A DNA stretch of 5,563 nt from CAYFSC01 sp964345695. Lineage in GTDB: Bacteria; Bacteroidota; Rhodothermia; Rhodothermales; Salinibacteraceae. The notes under the pieces are model-generated. The model saw only the letters and a program-made list of their open reading frames with translations, was not told the DNA's origin and made no database searches. The position numbers and the translations under genes are program-made. This document shows, piece after piece, positions 1 through 5,563 of the stretch (positions within the stretch are counted from its first letter, which is position 1; each line of letters starts with the position of its first letter). The DNA lies in contig CAYFSC010000195.1 in the NCBI GenBank assembly GCA_964345695.1, forward strand, positions 1-5,563. The letters are read 5' to 3'.

Positions 1-13
1 CAACGCCCAACCC

Positions 14-2221
14 ATGACCCTGCGCGCAACGCTGTTCTCCCTCCTGCTGCTGTTCATCATTCATCCCGTCGCGGCGCAGCCCGCGGACGTCGGGGAGCGC
101 GTCGACGCCCTCCTCGACGACATGACGCTGGAGCAGAAGGTCGGCGAGATGACGCAGCTCACGCTGCAGGCCGTGTCGGCGCAGGAGGGCACGGCGACGC
201 AGGAGCACCGGCTCGACGAGGAGCGGCTCCGCGAAGTGCTCACCGAGGACCACGTCGGCTCCATCCTGAACAACTACAACGTTGCGTTCCCGCCCGAGCG
301 CTGGGCTGAGATCGTCACGACGATCCAGGACATTGCGACGGAGCGGGAGCACGGCATTCCCGTGATCTACGGCATCGACGCCGTCCACGGGCACAACTAC
401 ATGGTGGGCGCGACGCTCTTTCCGCAGAACCTGGGCATGGGGGCCACCTGGAACCGCGAGCTCGTGCGCCGCGCGCAGGAGATTACGGCCATGGAGACGC
501 GCGCGACGGGCCTCCCCTGGAACTTTGCGCCCGTGCTCGACGTGGCGCGGCAGCCGCTCTGGTCGCGCACCTTCGAGTCGTTCGGCGAGGACCCGTATCT
601 CGCGACCGTGCTCGGGCGAGCCGCCGTCGAAGGCCTGCAGGGCGACGACATCTCGGCCCCGGATCGGGTGGCGGCGACCGGCAAGCACTTCCTCGGCTAC
701 AGCATGCCGCGCTCGGGCAAAGACCGCACGCCGGCCCTCATCCCCGAGCGCACGCTCCGGGAGATCTTTCTGCCCCCGTTCCGCGCGGCCGTCGACGCCG
801 GGATCAAGTCGATGATGGTCAACTCCAGCGAGATCAACGGCGTCCCGGTTCACAGCAGCAGGCGCATCCTGACGGACCTGCTGCGCGACGAACTCGGCTT
901 CGAGGGTGTCGTGGTCACCGACTGGGAGGACGTGCAGAAGCTGCAGTACGAACACCACGTGGCGGCCACGCACAAAGAGGCGGTGCGCATGGCCGTCGAG
1001 GCCGGCATCGACATGGCGATGACGCCGTACTCCACCGACTTCCACGACCTGCTGGTGGAGCTCGTCGAAGAGGGCACGATCTCCGAAGACCGCGTCGACG
1101 AGAGCGCCCGCCGCATCCTGCGCCTCAAGATGGAGCTGGGCCTGTTTGACGATCCGTACCCGAAGATCGAGCGCCTCACCGACGATGTCATGCGGGAGCA
1201 CGCTGCGGTCAGCCGCCGGGCCGCCGAGCAGTCGGTCACGCTGCTGAAGAACGATGGCACCCTCCCCCTCGCCGACACCGCGAACGTGCTCGTGACGGGA
1301 CCGGGCGCCCAGAACGTGACGGCGTTGCACGGTAGCTGGACGTACACGTGGCAGGGCACCAACGAGGCGATGTACCCCGACGACGTGCCGACGATCCTCG
1401 ACGCCCTGCGCACCGAACTGGGGGCCGATCGGGTGTCGCACCACAGCGGCGACCCGATGCAGGAGGCCTTCAACCTGGAGGCCGCCGCGCAGCAGGCTGA
1501 TGCCGTCGTGCTCTGCCTCGCCGAGCGGCCGTCCACCGAGATGCCCGGCGACATCCACGACCTGACGCTCCCCGAACAGCAGCTGGAGCTGGCGAAAACC
1601 ATGCAGGCCACCGGTACGCCGGTGATTCTCGTGCTCGTCGAGAATCGCCCCCGTATCATTCGGCCCATCGTCGACGGCATGAGCGCCATCGTCCAGGCGT
1701 TCCAGCCCGGCCCGCACGGCGGACCCGCAATCGCGCGCGTGCTCAGCGGATCGGTCAACCCGAGCGGGCATCTGCCCATCACGGTTCCGCGTCACACGGG
1801 GAACCTCATGACGTACGACCACAAGACGAACGAGGCGGACCGCTACCACCCGCAGTTCGAGTTCGGCCACGGCCTGAGCTACACGACGTTCGACTATCGG
1901 AACCTCACCGTGAGCGACACGACGCTGGCCGACGGGGAATCCATCACCGTCGAGGTGACCGTCGAGAATACGGGCGGCCGGGCGGGCCGCGACGTGGTGC
2001 AGCTCTACACCCACGACCGGGTGGCCACCGTGACGCCGAAGGGTCGGGAACTCCGTGGATTTCAGACGGTGAATCTCGAGGCGGGCGACGTGCAGACCGT
2101 TTCCTTCGATGTGACGCGCGAGGATTTTGCCTTCATCGGCCGCACCCACCAGCCGACGGTGGAACCGGGGCACGTCGACCTTCGGATCGGCGAGTTGGTG
2201 CAAACGCTGCGTCTGGAGTAG
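14..2221 (+). CDS. Secreted glycoside hydrolase family 3 (beta-glucosidase / exo-beta-glucanase type)
   Basis: This 735-residue protein has the full three-part GH3 layout: a TIM barrel (about 30-370), an alpha/beta sandwich (about 400-640) and a C-terminal fibronectin III-like domain (about 655-730, with PKGRELRGF at 675-683). Retaining GH3 enzymes remove glucose from non-reducing ends of beta-glucosides. Visible barrel motifs are IDAVHG (121-126, substrate-binding Asp122), ESFGEDPYL (188-196) and GKHF (223-226). The likely nucleophile is Asp303 in VVTDWED. The likely acid/base is Glu509 in AERPSTEMPGD, which resembles the GEHPYTETKGD site of barley exoglucanase ExoI. The N-terminus has Arg4, a hydrophobic stretch (5-16) and a VAA|Q cleavage site near residue 21, so export to the periplasm or beyond is expected. 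That signal peptide supports the start, although only 13 upstream bases are visible. Exact substrate (cellobiose, laminarin, plant glucosides) cannot be read from sequence. It lies 72 bases upstream of the next gene, on the same strand. Confidence 0.95.
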   Translation: MTLRATLFSLLLLFIIHPVAAQPADVGERVDALLDDMTLEQKVGEMTQLTLQAVSAQEGTATQEHRLDEERLREVLTEDHVGSILNNYNVAFPPERWAEIVTTIQDIATEREHGIPVIYGIDAVHGHNYMVGATLFPQNLGMGATWNRELVRRAQEITAMETRATGLPWNFAPVLDVARQPLWSRTFESFGEDPYLATVLGRAAVEGLQGDDISAPDRVAATGKHFLGYSMPRSGKDRTPALIPERTLREIFLPPFRAAVDAGIKSMMVNSSEINGVPVHSSRRILTDLLRDELGFEGVVVTDWEDVQKLQYEHHVAATHKEAVRMAVEAGIDMAMTPYSTDFHDLLVELVEEGTISEDRVDESARRILRLKMELGLFDDPYPKIERLTDDVMREHAAVSRRAAEQSVTLLKNDGTLPLADTANVLVTGPGAQNVTALHGSWTYTWQGTNEAMYPDDVPTILDALRTELGADRVSHHSGDPMQEAFNLEAAAQQADAVVLCLAERPSTEMPGDIHDLTLPEQQLELAKTMQATGTPVILVLVENRPRIIRPIVDGMSAIVQAFQPGPHGGPAIARVLSGSVNPSGHLPITVPRHTGNLMTYDHKTNEADRYHPQFEFGHGLSYTTFDYRNLTVSDTTLADGESITVEVTVENTGGRAGRDVVQLYTHDRVATVTPKGRELRGFQTVNLEAGDVQTVSFDVTREDFAFIGRTHQPTVEPGHVDLRIGELVQTLRLE

Positions 2222-2222
2222 A

Positions 2223-2254
2223 TTGGAAAAGGTGCGTGCTGGCCCCTATCTTCA
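2223..2254 (+). promoter_or_regulatory. Possible Bacteroidota-type promoter before the DUF1080 gene
   Basis: TTGG at 2223-2226 and TATCTTCA at 2247-2254 are separated by 20 bases. This roughly fits the Bacteroidota -33 (TTTG) and -7 (TAnnTTTG) pattern, whose usual spacer is about 19-21 bases. Neither element is a full match. If real, transcription would begin about 30 bases before the ATG at 2294 and make the DUF1080 gene partly independent of the GH3 gene. Simple read-through from the GH3 gene is equally possible. Confidence 0.2.
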
Positions 2255-2293
2255 CCGCATCCTCGCTTTCCCACCGACGAGTCTTTATCGAGC

Positions 2294-3082
2294 ATGATGT
2301 GGAACCGCTTTCTCGCTGTGGTCTGTCTAGCCGGAGGAATGAGCCTCCTCGCTCTTGGTTGCGGGCAGGCCGATGAGTCGAACTCGTCCGCGACGTCCGC
2401 GACCGAGCCAGCCGCCGCGACCGATTCCGTCAACACCCTGACGCAGGCCGAGCGCGACGACGGGTGGATGCTCCTCTTCGACGGCCAGTCCATGGACCAG
2501 TGGCGCATCTACGGGGCCGACTCGATGGCCGATGACTGGATTGTCGACGACGGTACCATGCACTTCACCGGTGCGCCGGACGACGCGCCGGACGACATCA
2601 TCACGACCGCCGAGTTCGAGGACTTCGAGTTTCGCTTCGAGTGGAAGATCTCGGAGGGGGGCAACAGCGGCGTCATGTTTCACGTCTCCGAGGAGCACGA
2701 GTGGCCCTGGCAGTCGGGCCCGGAGTACCAGATCCTCGACAACGAAAACCACCCCAATGGCGACGATCCGCTGACCTCGGCCGGGGCCAACTATGCCCTG
2801 CACGCGCCCGCTCAGGACGTGGCGAAGCCTGCTGGCGAATGGAATGAGAGCCGCATTGTCGTCAACGACGGACACGTGGAGCACTACCTGAACGGCACGA
2901 AGCTGCTGGAGTACGACATGGGCAGCGACGCGTGGGCGCAGAAGGTCTCCGAGACGAAGTTTGGCGACATGCCCGGCTACGGGCAGTCCGAGAGCGGCCA
3001 CATCTGTTTGCAGGATCACACCGATCCGGTCTGGTTCCGCGACCTCAAGATCCGTCGCCTGGAGACGTCGGAGAACGCGTAA
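2294..3082 (+). CDS. Lipoprotein with 3-keto-disaccharide hydrolase (DUF1080, PF06439) domain
   Basis: This 262-residue protein has a type II signal peptide with lipobox LALG|C, so lipidated Cys23 becomes the mature N-terminus. A Ser/Thr/Ala-rich linker (about 29-50) leads to one DUF1080 domain (about 55-255), a jelly-roll fold related to concanavalin-like lectins. Family landmarks are LLFDGQS (60-66), EGGNSGVMFH (121-130), GPEYQILDN (142-150), the GEWN-type segment followed by HYLNG, and LQDH (239-242) before WFRDLKIRRL. Characterised members cleave 3-keto-glycosides made by FAD-dependent sugar 3-dehydrogenases, and a dehydrogenase pair lies directly downstream. That link supports the role but does not prove the substrate. 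Residues 25-28 (QADE), just after the lipid Cys, resemble a Bacteroidota surface-export signal. The protein is very acidic, with roughly 48 Asp/Glu against about 14 Lys/Arg. ATG 2294 is followed at once by ATG 2297 and either could start. No Shine-Dalgarno is evident. Confidence 0.92.
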   Translation: MMWNRFLAVVCLAGGMSLLALGCGQADESNSSATSATEPAAATDSVNTLTQAERDDGWMLLFDGQSMDQWRIYGADSMADDWIVDDGTMHFTGAPDDAPDDIITTAEFEDFEFRFEWKISEGGNSGVMFHVSEEHEWPWQSGPEYQILDNENHPNGDDPLTSAGANYALHAPAQDVAKPAGEWNESRIVVNDGHVEHYLNGTKLLEYDMGSDAWAQKVSETKFGDMPGYGQSESGHICLQDHTDPVWFRDLKIRRLETSENA

Positions 3083-3095
3083 CGCCGCGCCTGCC

Positions 3096-3130
3096 GCGGT
3101 TCCCCGTACCCTCCCTGAGGGGATTGCCGC
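3096..3130 (+). terminator. Weak stem-loop after the DUF1080 gene, possible terminator or attenuator
   Basis: GCGG (3096-3099) and TCCCC (3101-3105) can pair with GGGGA (3119-3123) and CCGC (3127-3130), giving a bulged nine-pair stem around a 13-base loop. It begins 13 bases after the DUF1080 stop codon. There is no immediate T run; the nearest T-rich stretch is at about 3151-3163. It may slow or end transcription, but it is not a textbook intrinsic terminator. Confidence 0.2.
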
Positions 3131-3136
3131 AGACGG

Positions 3137-3182
3137 ACTTTAACGACCTGTTGTTTTCTTTCTATCGAATGGTTGAATTGTC
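3137..3182 (+). promoter_or_regulatory. AT-rich leader before the dehydrogenase gene pair
   Basis: This stretch is only about 40 percent GC, against well over 60 percent in the flanking genes. It is T-rich at 3151-3163 and contains TATCGAAT at 3163-3170, close before the ATG at 3183. Such a local drop in GC is typical of a promoter or untranslated leader. No clear -33/-7 pair could be assigned. There is no Shine-Dalgarno before 3183, as is common in Bacteroidota. Confidence 0.25.
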
Positions 3183-3779
3183 ATGAGCACTTCCGAAGGA
3201 ATGACCCGTCGGCAGGCGCTTCGCCGCACGGCCGGCCTGCTGGGGGGCGTCATCTCGATGCCCGTCTGGAGTGGCGTGCTAAGCGGATGCACCGCCGATG
3301 GCGGCGCCGACTGGTCGCCCGTAATTCTGTCGACCGAGCAGAACGAGATGGTGACGCTTCTTGCTGAACGCATCATCCCCGCAACCGACACGCCCGGCGC
3401 CCAGGCCGCGAACGTCAACCGGTTCATCGATAAGATGGTGGGCGAGAGTTTCCTCCCCGAGGACCGCGACCGCTTCATGGAGGGGCTGACGGCCTTCGAC
3501 AAGCGCTGCCAGGACGTGCACGACACGAGCTTCGTCGATGCAACCGAGGAGCAACAGGTGGCGCTCATCGCCGAGGTGGACGACGAAACGTTCGGCGACG
3601 ACGCCCCGGCACCGGATCCGGAAAATCCCTCCTTCTTCCGCATGATGAAGGAGCTGGTGGTCGTAGGCTACTACACCTCCGAGATCGGTGCCTCCCAGGA
3701 GCTGAAGATCAACATCGTCCCTGGCTATTACGACGGCGACGTGCCGTACGAAGAAATTGGTCGCACATGGGCCGCATAG
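3183..3779 (+). CDS. Gluconate 2-dehydrogenase subunit 3 family protein (Tat-exported small subunit)
   Basis: This 198-residue protein matches the small 'hitch-hiker' subunit of periplasmic FAD sugar dehydrogenases (PF13618). These subunits carry the Tat signal and escort the folded catalytic GMC subunit across the inner membrane. The signal shows TRRQALRR at 8-15, then a hydrophobic stretch, then lipobox VLSG|C with Cys36, so a Tat-dependent lipoprotein is likely. Family features follow: LLAERIIPATDTPGAQAANVNRFID (about 59-83) and FFRMMKELVVVGYYTSE (151-167), with a PGYYDGD stretch near the C-terminus. The body is acidic. ATG 3183 is used here; ATG 3201 (Met7) would still keep the twin-arginine motif, and a GAAGGA just before 3201 is too close to decide. 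The GMC gene follows 97 bases later on the same strand and is the expected partner. Which sugar the complex oxidises is not shown by this subunit. Confidence 0.9.
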   Translation: MSTSEGMTRRQALRRTAGLLGGVISMPVWSGVLSGCTADGGADWSPVILSTEQNEMVTLLAERIIPATDTPGAQAANVNRFIDKMVGESFLPEDRDRFMEGLTAFDKRCQDVHDTSFVDATEEQQVALIAEVDDETFGDDAPAPDPENPSFFRMMKELVVVGYYTSEIGASQELKINIVPGYYDGDVPYEEIGRTWAA

Positions 3780-3780
3780 C

Positions 3781-3850
3781 CGTTTCGCGTTGAACGTTTC
3801 ACGTTAAACGTTTCGCGTTCGCGAAACTCAAAACTCCGAACTCGGAACTC
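3781..3850 (+). repeat. Array of ten 7-bp tandem units with an orientation switch
   Basis: Starting two bases after the stop codon of the small-subunit gene, 70 bases divide exactly into ten heptamers. Units 1-6 (3781-3822) all begin CGTT: CGTTTCG, CGTTGAA, CGTTTCA, CGTTAAA, CGTTTCG, CGTTCGC. Units 7-10 (3823-3850) all end AACTC: GAAACTC, AAAACTC, CGAACTC, GGAACTC. Read on the opposite strand, the last four become GAGTTnn and share a GTT core with the first six, so the array is effectively inverted at its middle. Units 1-2, 3-4 and 5-6 also form an imperfect 14-base repeat. It is intergenic with no coding potential. The remaining 26 bases to the next ATG show nothing recognisable. Confidence 0.85.
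3810..3827. repeat. 18-bp palindrome at the centre of the heptamer array
   Basis: GTTTCGCG (3810-3817) and CGCGAAAC (3820-3827) are perfect reverse complements separated by TT. In RNA this allows a seven-pair stem with a four-base loop. It spans the point where the heptamers change orientation. No T run follows on either strand, so it is not a normal intrinsic terminator. It could be a protein-binding site or an mRNA-stabilising hairpin between the two dehydrogenase genes. Confidence 0.75.
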
Positions 3851-3876
3851 TACACACCGCACGAAGCAGCAGTCTT

Positions 3877-5563
3877 ATGGAGAAGTCAGTCAGCGTCGCT
3901 CCGCAGCAGGAGCGCTATGATGCGATCGTCGTCGGCTCCGGCGTGACCGGAGGGTGGGCCGCGAAAGAGCTCACCGAGCGCGGGCTCCAGACGCTCGTGC
4001 TGGAGCGCGGTCGCGACGTCAAACACGGCGACGACTACAACACGGAGCACACGCCGCCGTGGGAGATGGAGTACAATGGGCGGGGCAACGAGCAGGAGAT
4101 GAAAGAGAAACAGCCGCGCCAGTCGATGGCGGGACCGGTGAATCCGTACAACCGCCACTTCTTCGTCGACGACACGAAGCACCCGTACACGTTCGATGAC
4201 GACAAGCCCTTTTTGTGGGTGCGCGGCTACCACAAAGGCGGCCGCTCGCTGACCTGGGGCCGGCAGTCGTACCGCTGGAGCCCGATGGACTTCGAGGCAA
4301 ACGCCCGCGAAGGCGTCGCCGTCGACTGGCCCATCCGCTACGAAGACGTGGCGCCATGGTACGACTACGTGGAGCAGCATGCAGGCATCAGCGGGGCCGA
4401 GGAGGGGCTCCAGCAGCTCCCCGACAGCCAGTTTCTCCCGCCGATGGACATGAACGTAGTGGAGCAGCACGTGCGCGACGGCATCGCGTCACGCTTCAAT
4501 GACCGGTCGATGACGATCGGCCGGACGGCTGTGCTCACGCAGGGACACAAGGGCCGCGGGGCCTGTCACTACTGTGGCCCCTGCTCGCGGGGATGCTCCG
4601 TTGGTGCCTACTTCTCCAGCCAGAGCTCCACGCTGCCGGCGGCACGCGCCACTGGCAACATGACGATGCAGTGCAACAGCATCGTGACAGAGGTGCTGTA
4701 CGACGCCGACAGCGGCAAAGCCTCTGGCGTTCGCGTCATCGACGCCGAGACGAAGGAAGAGCGCACCTACCAGGCTGACATTATCTTTCTGAACGCCTCG
4801 GCGCTGGGCTCTGTTAAGATCCTGCTCAACTCCACCTCGCCCGAGTTCCCGAACGGGCTGGCCAACTCCAGCGGTGCGCTCGGCCACTACATCATGGACC
4901 ACCACTTTAAGGTGGGCGCCGTGGCGCAGATCGACGGGTTCAACGACAAGTACTACTACGGAAGCCGCCCGAACGGCATCTATATTCCACGCTTCCGCAA
5001 CCTGCCGTGGCAGCCGAGCACCGAGACCGACTTTCTGCGCGGCTACGGCTACCAGGGCGGCGCCTCGCGCCAGGGCTGGGGCCGCGGCACGAGCAAGGCC
5101 GGCTTCGGGGCCGACTTTAAGCACGACCTGCGCGACCCGGGCCCCTGGCAGATGTATCTCCTTGGGTTCGGCGAAATGCTCCCGCGGGAAGAGAACTACG
5201 TGGAACTCAACGACGACGTCACCGACGAGTGGGGCATGCCGGCGCTGCACGCCAACGTGACGCTGAGTGACAACGCGAAACGGATGCGCGAGGACATGAA
5301 GGCGCAGGCCGCCGAAATCCTGGAGGCGGTGGGCGGCAAAAACGTGACGGAGTTCGAGAGCCGCTACTGGCCGGGCGAGGGCATCCACGAGATGGGCGGT
5401 GCGCGCATGGGCCGCGACCCCGAGACCTCGGTGCTCAACGGCTACAACCAGGCGCACGACGTGCCGAATCTCTTCGTGACGGATGGCTCGTGCATGACGA
5501 GCGCCGCATGCCAGAACCCATCGCTCACCTACATGGCGCTCACCGCCCGCGCCGTCGACTACG
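3877..5563 (+). CDS. FAD-dependent GMC oxidoreductase, catalytic subunit of a sugar dehydrogenase (3' end cut by window)
   Basis: The frame is open for 562 codons to the window edge and the C-terminal domain is almost complete, so only a short tail is probably missing. The N-terminal Rossmann segment has GSGVTGG (20-26) and Glu43 for the FAD ribose; GGRSLTWG (121-128) is another flavin-contact motif. The C-terminal GMC domain has HEMGGARMG with His504 and QNPS with Asn547. This His/Asn pair, 43 residues apart, matches the catalytic pairs of cellobiose dehydrogenase and pyranose oxidase. Residues 230-240 (CHYCGPCSRGC) form a C-x2-C-x2-C-x3-C motif likely to bind an Fe-S cluster. There is no signal peptide, which fits co-export with the Tat-carrying small subunit encoded 97 bases upstream. 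The neighbouring DUF1080 gene points to glycoside 3-dehydrogenase activity, but gluconate, glucose or another polyol remain possible. ATG 3877 sits 13 codons before the flavin strand and has no clear Shine-Dalgarno. Confidence 0.93.
   Translation, partial: MEKSVSVAPQQERYDAIVVGSGVTGGWAAKELTERGLQTLVLERGRDVKHGDDYNTEHTPPWEMEYNGRGNEQEMKEKQPRQSMAGPVNPYNRHFFVDDTKHPYTFDDDKPFLWVRGYHKGGRSLTWGRQSYRWSPMDFEANAREGVAVDWPIRYEDVAPWYDYVEQHAGISGAEEGLQQLPDSQFLPPMDMNVVEQHVRDGIASRFNDRSMTIGRTAVLTQGHKGRGACHYCGPCSRGCSVGAYFSSQSSTLPAARATGNMTMQCNSIVTEVLYDADSGKASGVRVIDAETKEERTYQADIIFLNASALGSVKILLNSTSPEFPNGLANSSGALGHYIMDHHFKVGAVAQIDGFNDKYYYGSRPNGIYIPRFRNLPWQPSTETDFLRGYGYQGGASRQGWGRGTSKAGFGADFKHDLRDPGPWQMYLLGFGEMLPREENYVELNDDVTDEWGMPALHANVTLSDNAKRMREDMKAQAAEILEAVGGKNVTEFESRYWPGEGIHEMGGARMGRDPETSVLNGYNQAHDVPNLFVTDGSCMTSAACQNPSLTYMALTARAVDY

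Noticed and set aside
850..1782. Long open frame (310 codons) on the - strand
   Set aside because: It lies wholly inside the GH3 gene, whose catalytic motifs are intact. Its translation is Ser/Arg-rich with no recognisable domain, as expected from an antisense frame in high-GC DNA.
2327..3019. Open frame (230 codons) on the - strand
   Set aside because: It mirrors the DUF1080 gene and has the low-complexity Val/Leu/Arg/Gly composition of a GC-driven shadow frame.
3781..3850. CRISPR array
   Set aside because: The units are only 7 bases, directly adjacent and degenerate, with no unique spacers of 25-40 bases.
3810..3850. Intrinsic terminator at the palindrome
   Set aside because: No T run follows the stem on either strand. 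Termination here would also separate the small subunit from its catalytic partner.
3780..3876. Small gene or frameshifted extension in the gap between the two dehydrogenase genes
   Set aside because: The gap is a short tandem repeat followed by 26 plain bases. Both neighbouring proteins are complete at the relevant ends.
3886..4470. Open frame (194 codons) on the - strand
   Set aside because: It is antisense to the FAD-binding half of the GMC gene and has no domain signature or plausible signals.
4489..5457. Long open frame (322 codons) on the - strand
   Set aside because: It is antisense to the GMC gene, which has clear FAD and catalytic motifs on the + strand. The Val/Ala/Arg/His-rich product matches nothing I know.

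Overview
The window looks like a chromosomal stretch from a high-GC, probably halophilic member of the Bacteroidota/Rhodothermota side of the tree (Salinibacter-like). This is inferred from four things: the gene families present, the lack of convincing Shine-Dalgarno sequences before any start, the very acidic and lysine-poor secreted proteins, and a lipoprotein whose N-terminus resembles Bacteroidota surface-export signals. No rRNA or other marker gene is present, so the taxonomy is tentative.

Four genes lie on the + strand and fill almost the whole window. In order they are: a secreted family 3 glycoside hydrolase (14-2221); a lipoprotein with a 3-keto-disaccharide hydrolase (DUF1080) domain (2294-3082); a Tat-exported lipoprotein of the gluconate 2-dehydrogenase subunit 3 family (3183-3779); and an FAD-dependent GMC oxidoreductase (3877 to beyond the window end at 5563, missing only its last residues). 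The gaps are 72, 100 and 97 bases and hold no further gene. No RNA gene, insertion sequence or CRISPR array was seen.

Together the genes suggest an envelope-located oxidative route for glycosides. The GMC protein has no signal peptide and would be carried across the membrane by its small Tat partner. It would oxidise a sugar, plausibly at C3. The DUF1080 lipoprotein would cleave the resulting 3-keto-glycoside, and the GH3 enzyme would release or trim glucosides hydrolytically. The cytochrome c that usually accepts electrons in such dehydrogenases is not in the window.

Two points stand out. The GMC protein carries a four-cysteine C-x2-C-x2-C-x3-C motif where FAD-glucose dehydrogenases hold a three-cysteine Fe-S site. 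The gap between the two dehydrogenase genes is largely a 70-base array of ten head-to-tail heptamers, whose orientation inverts at an 18-base palindrome.
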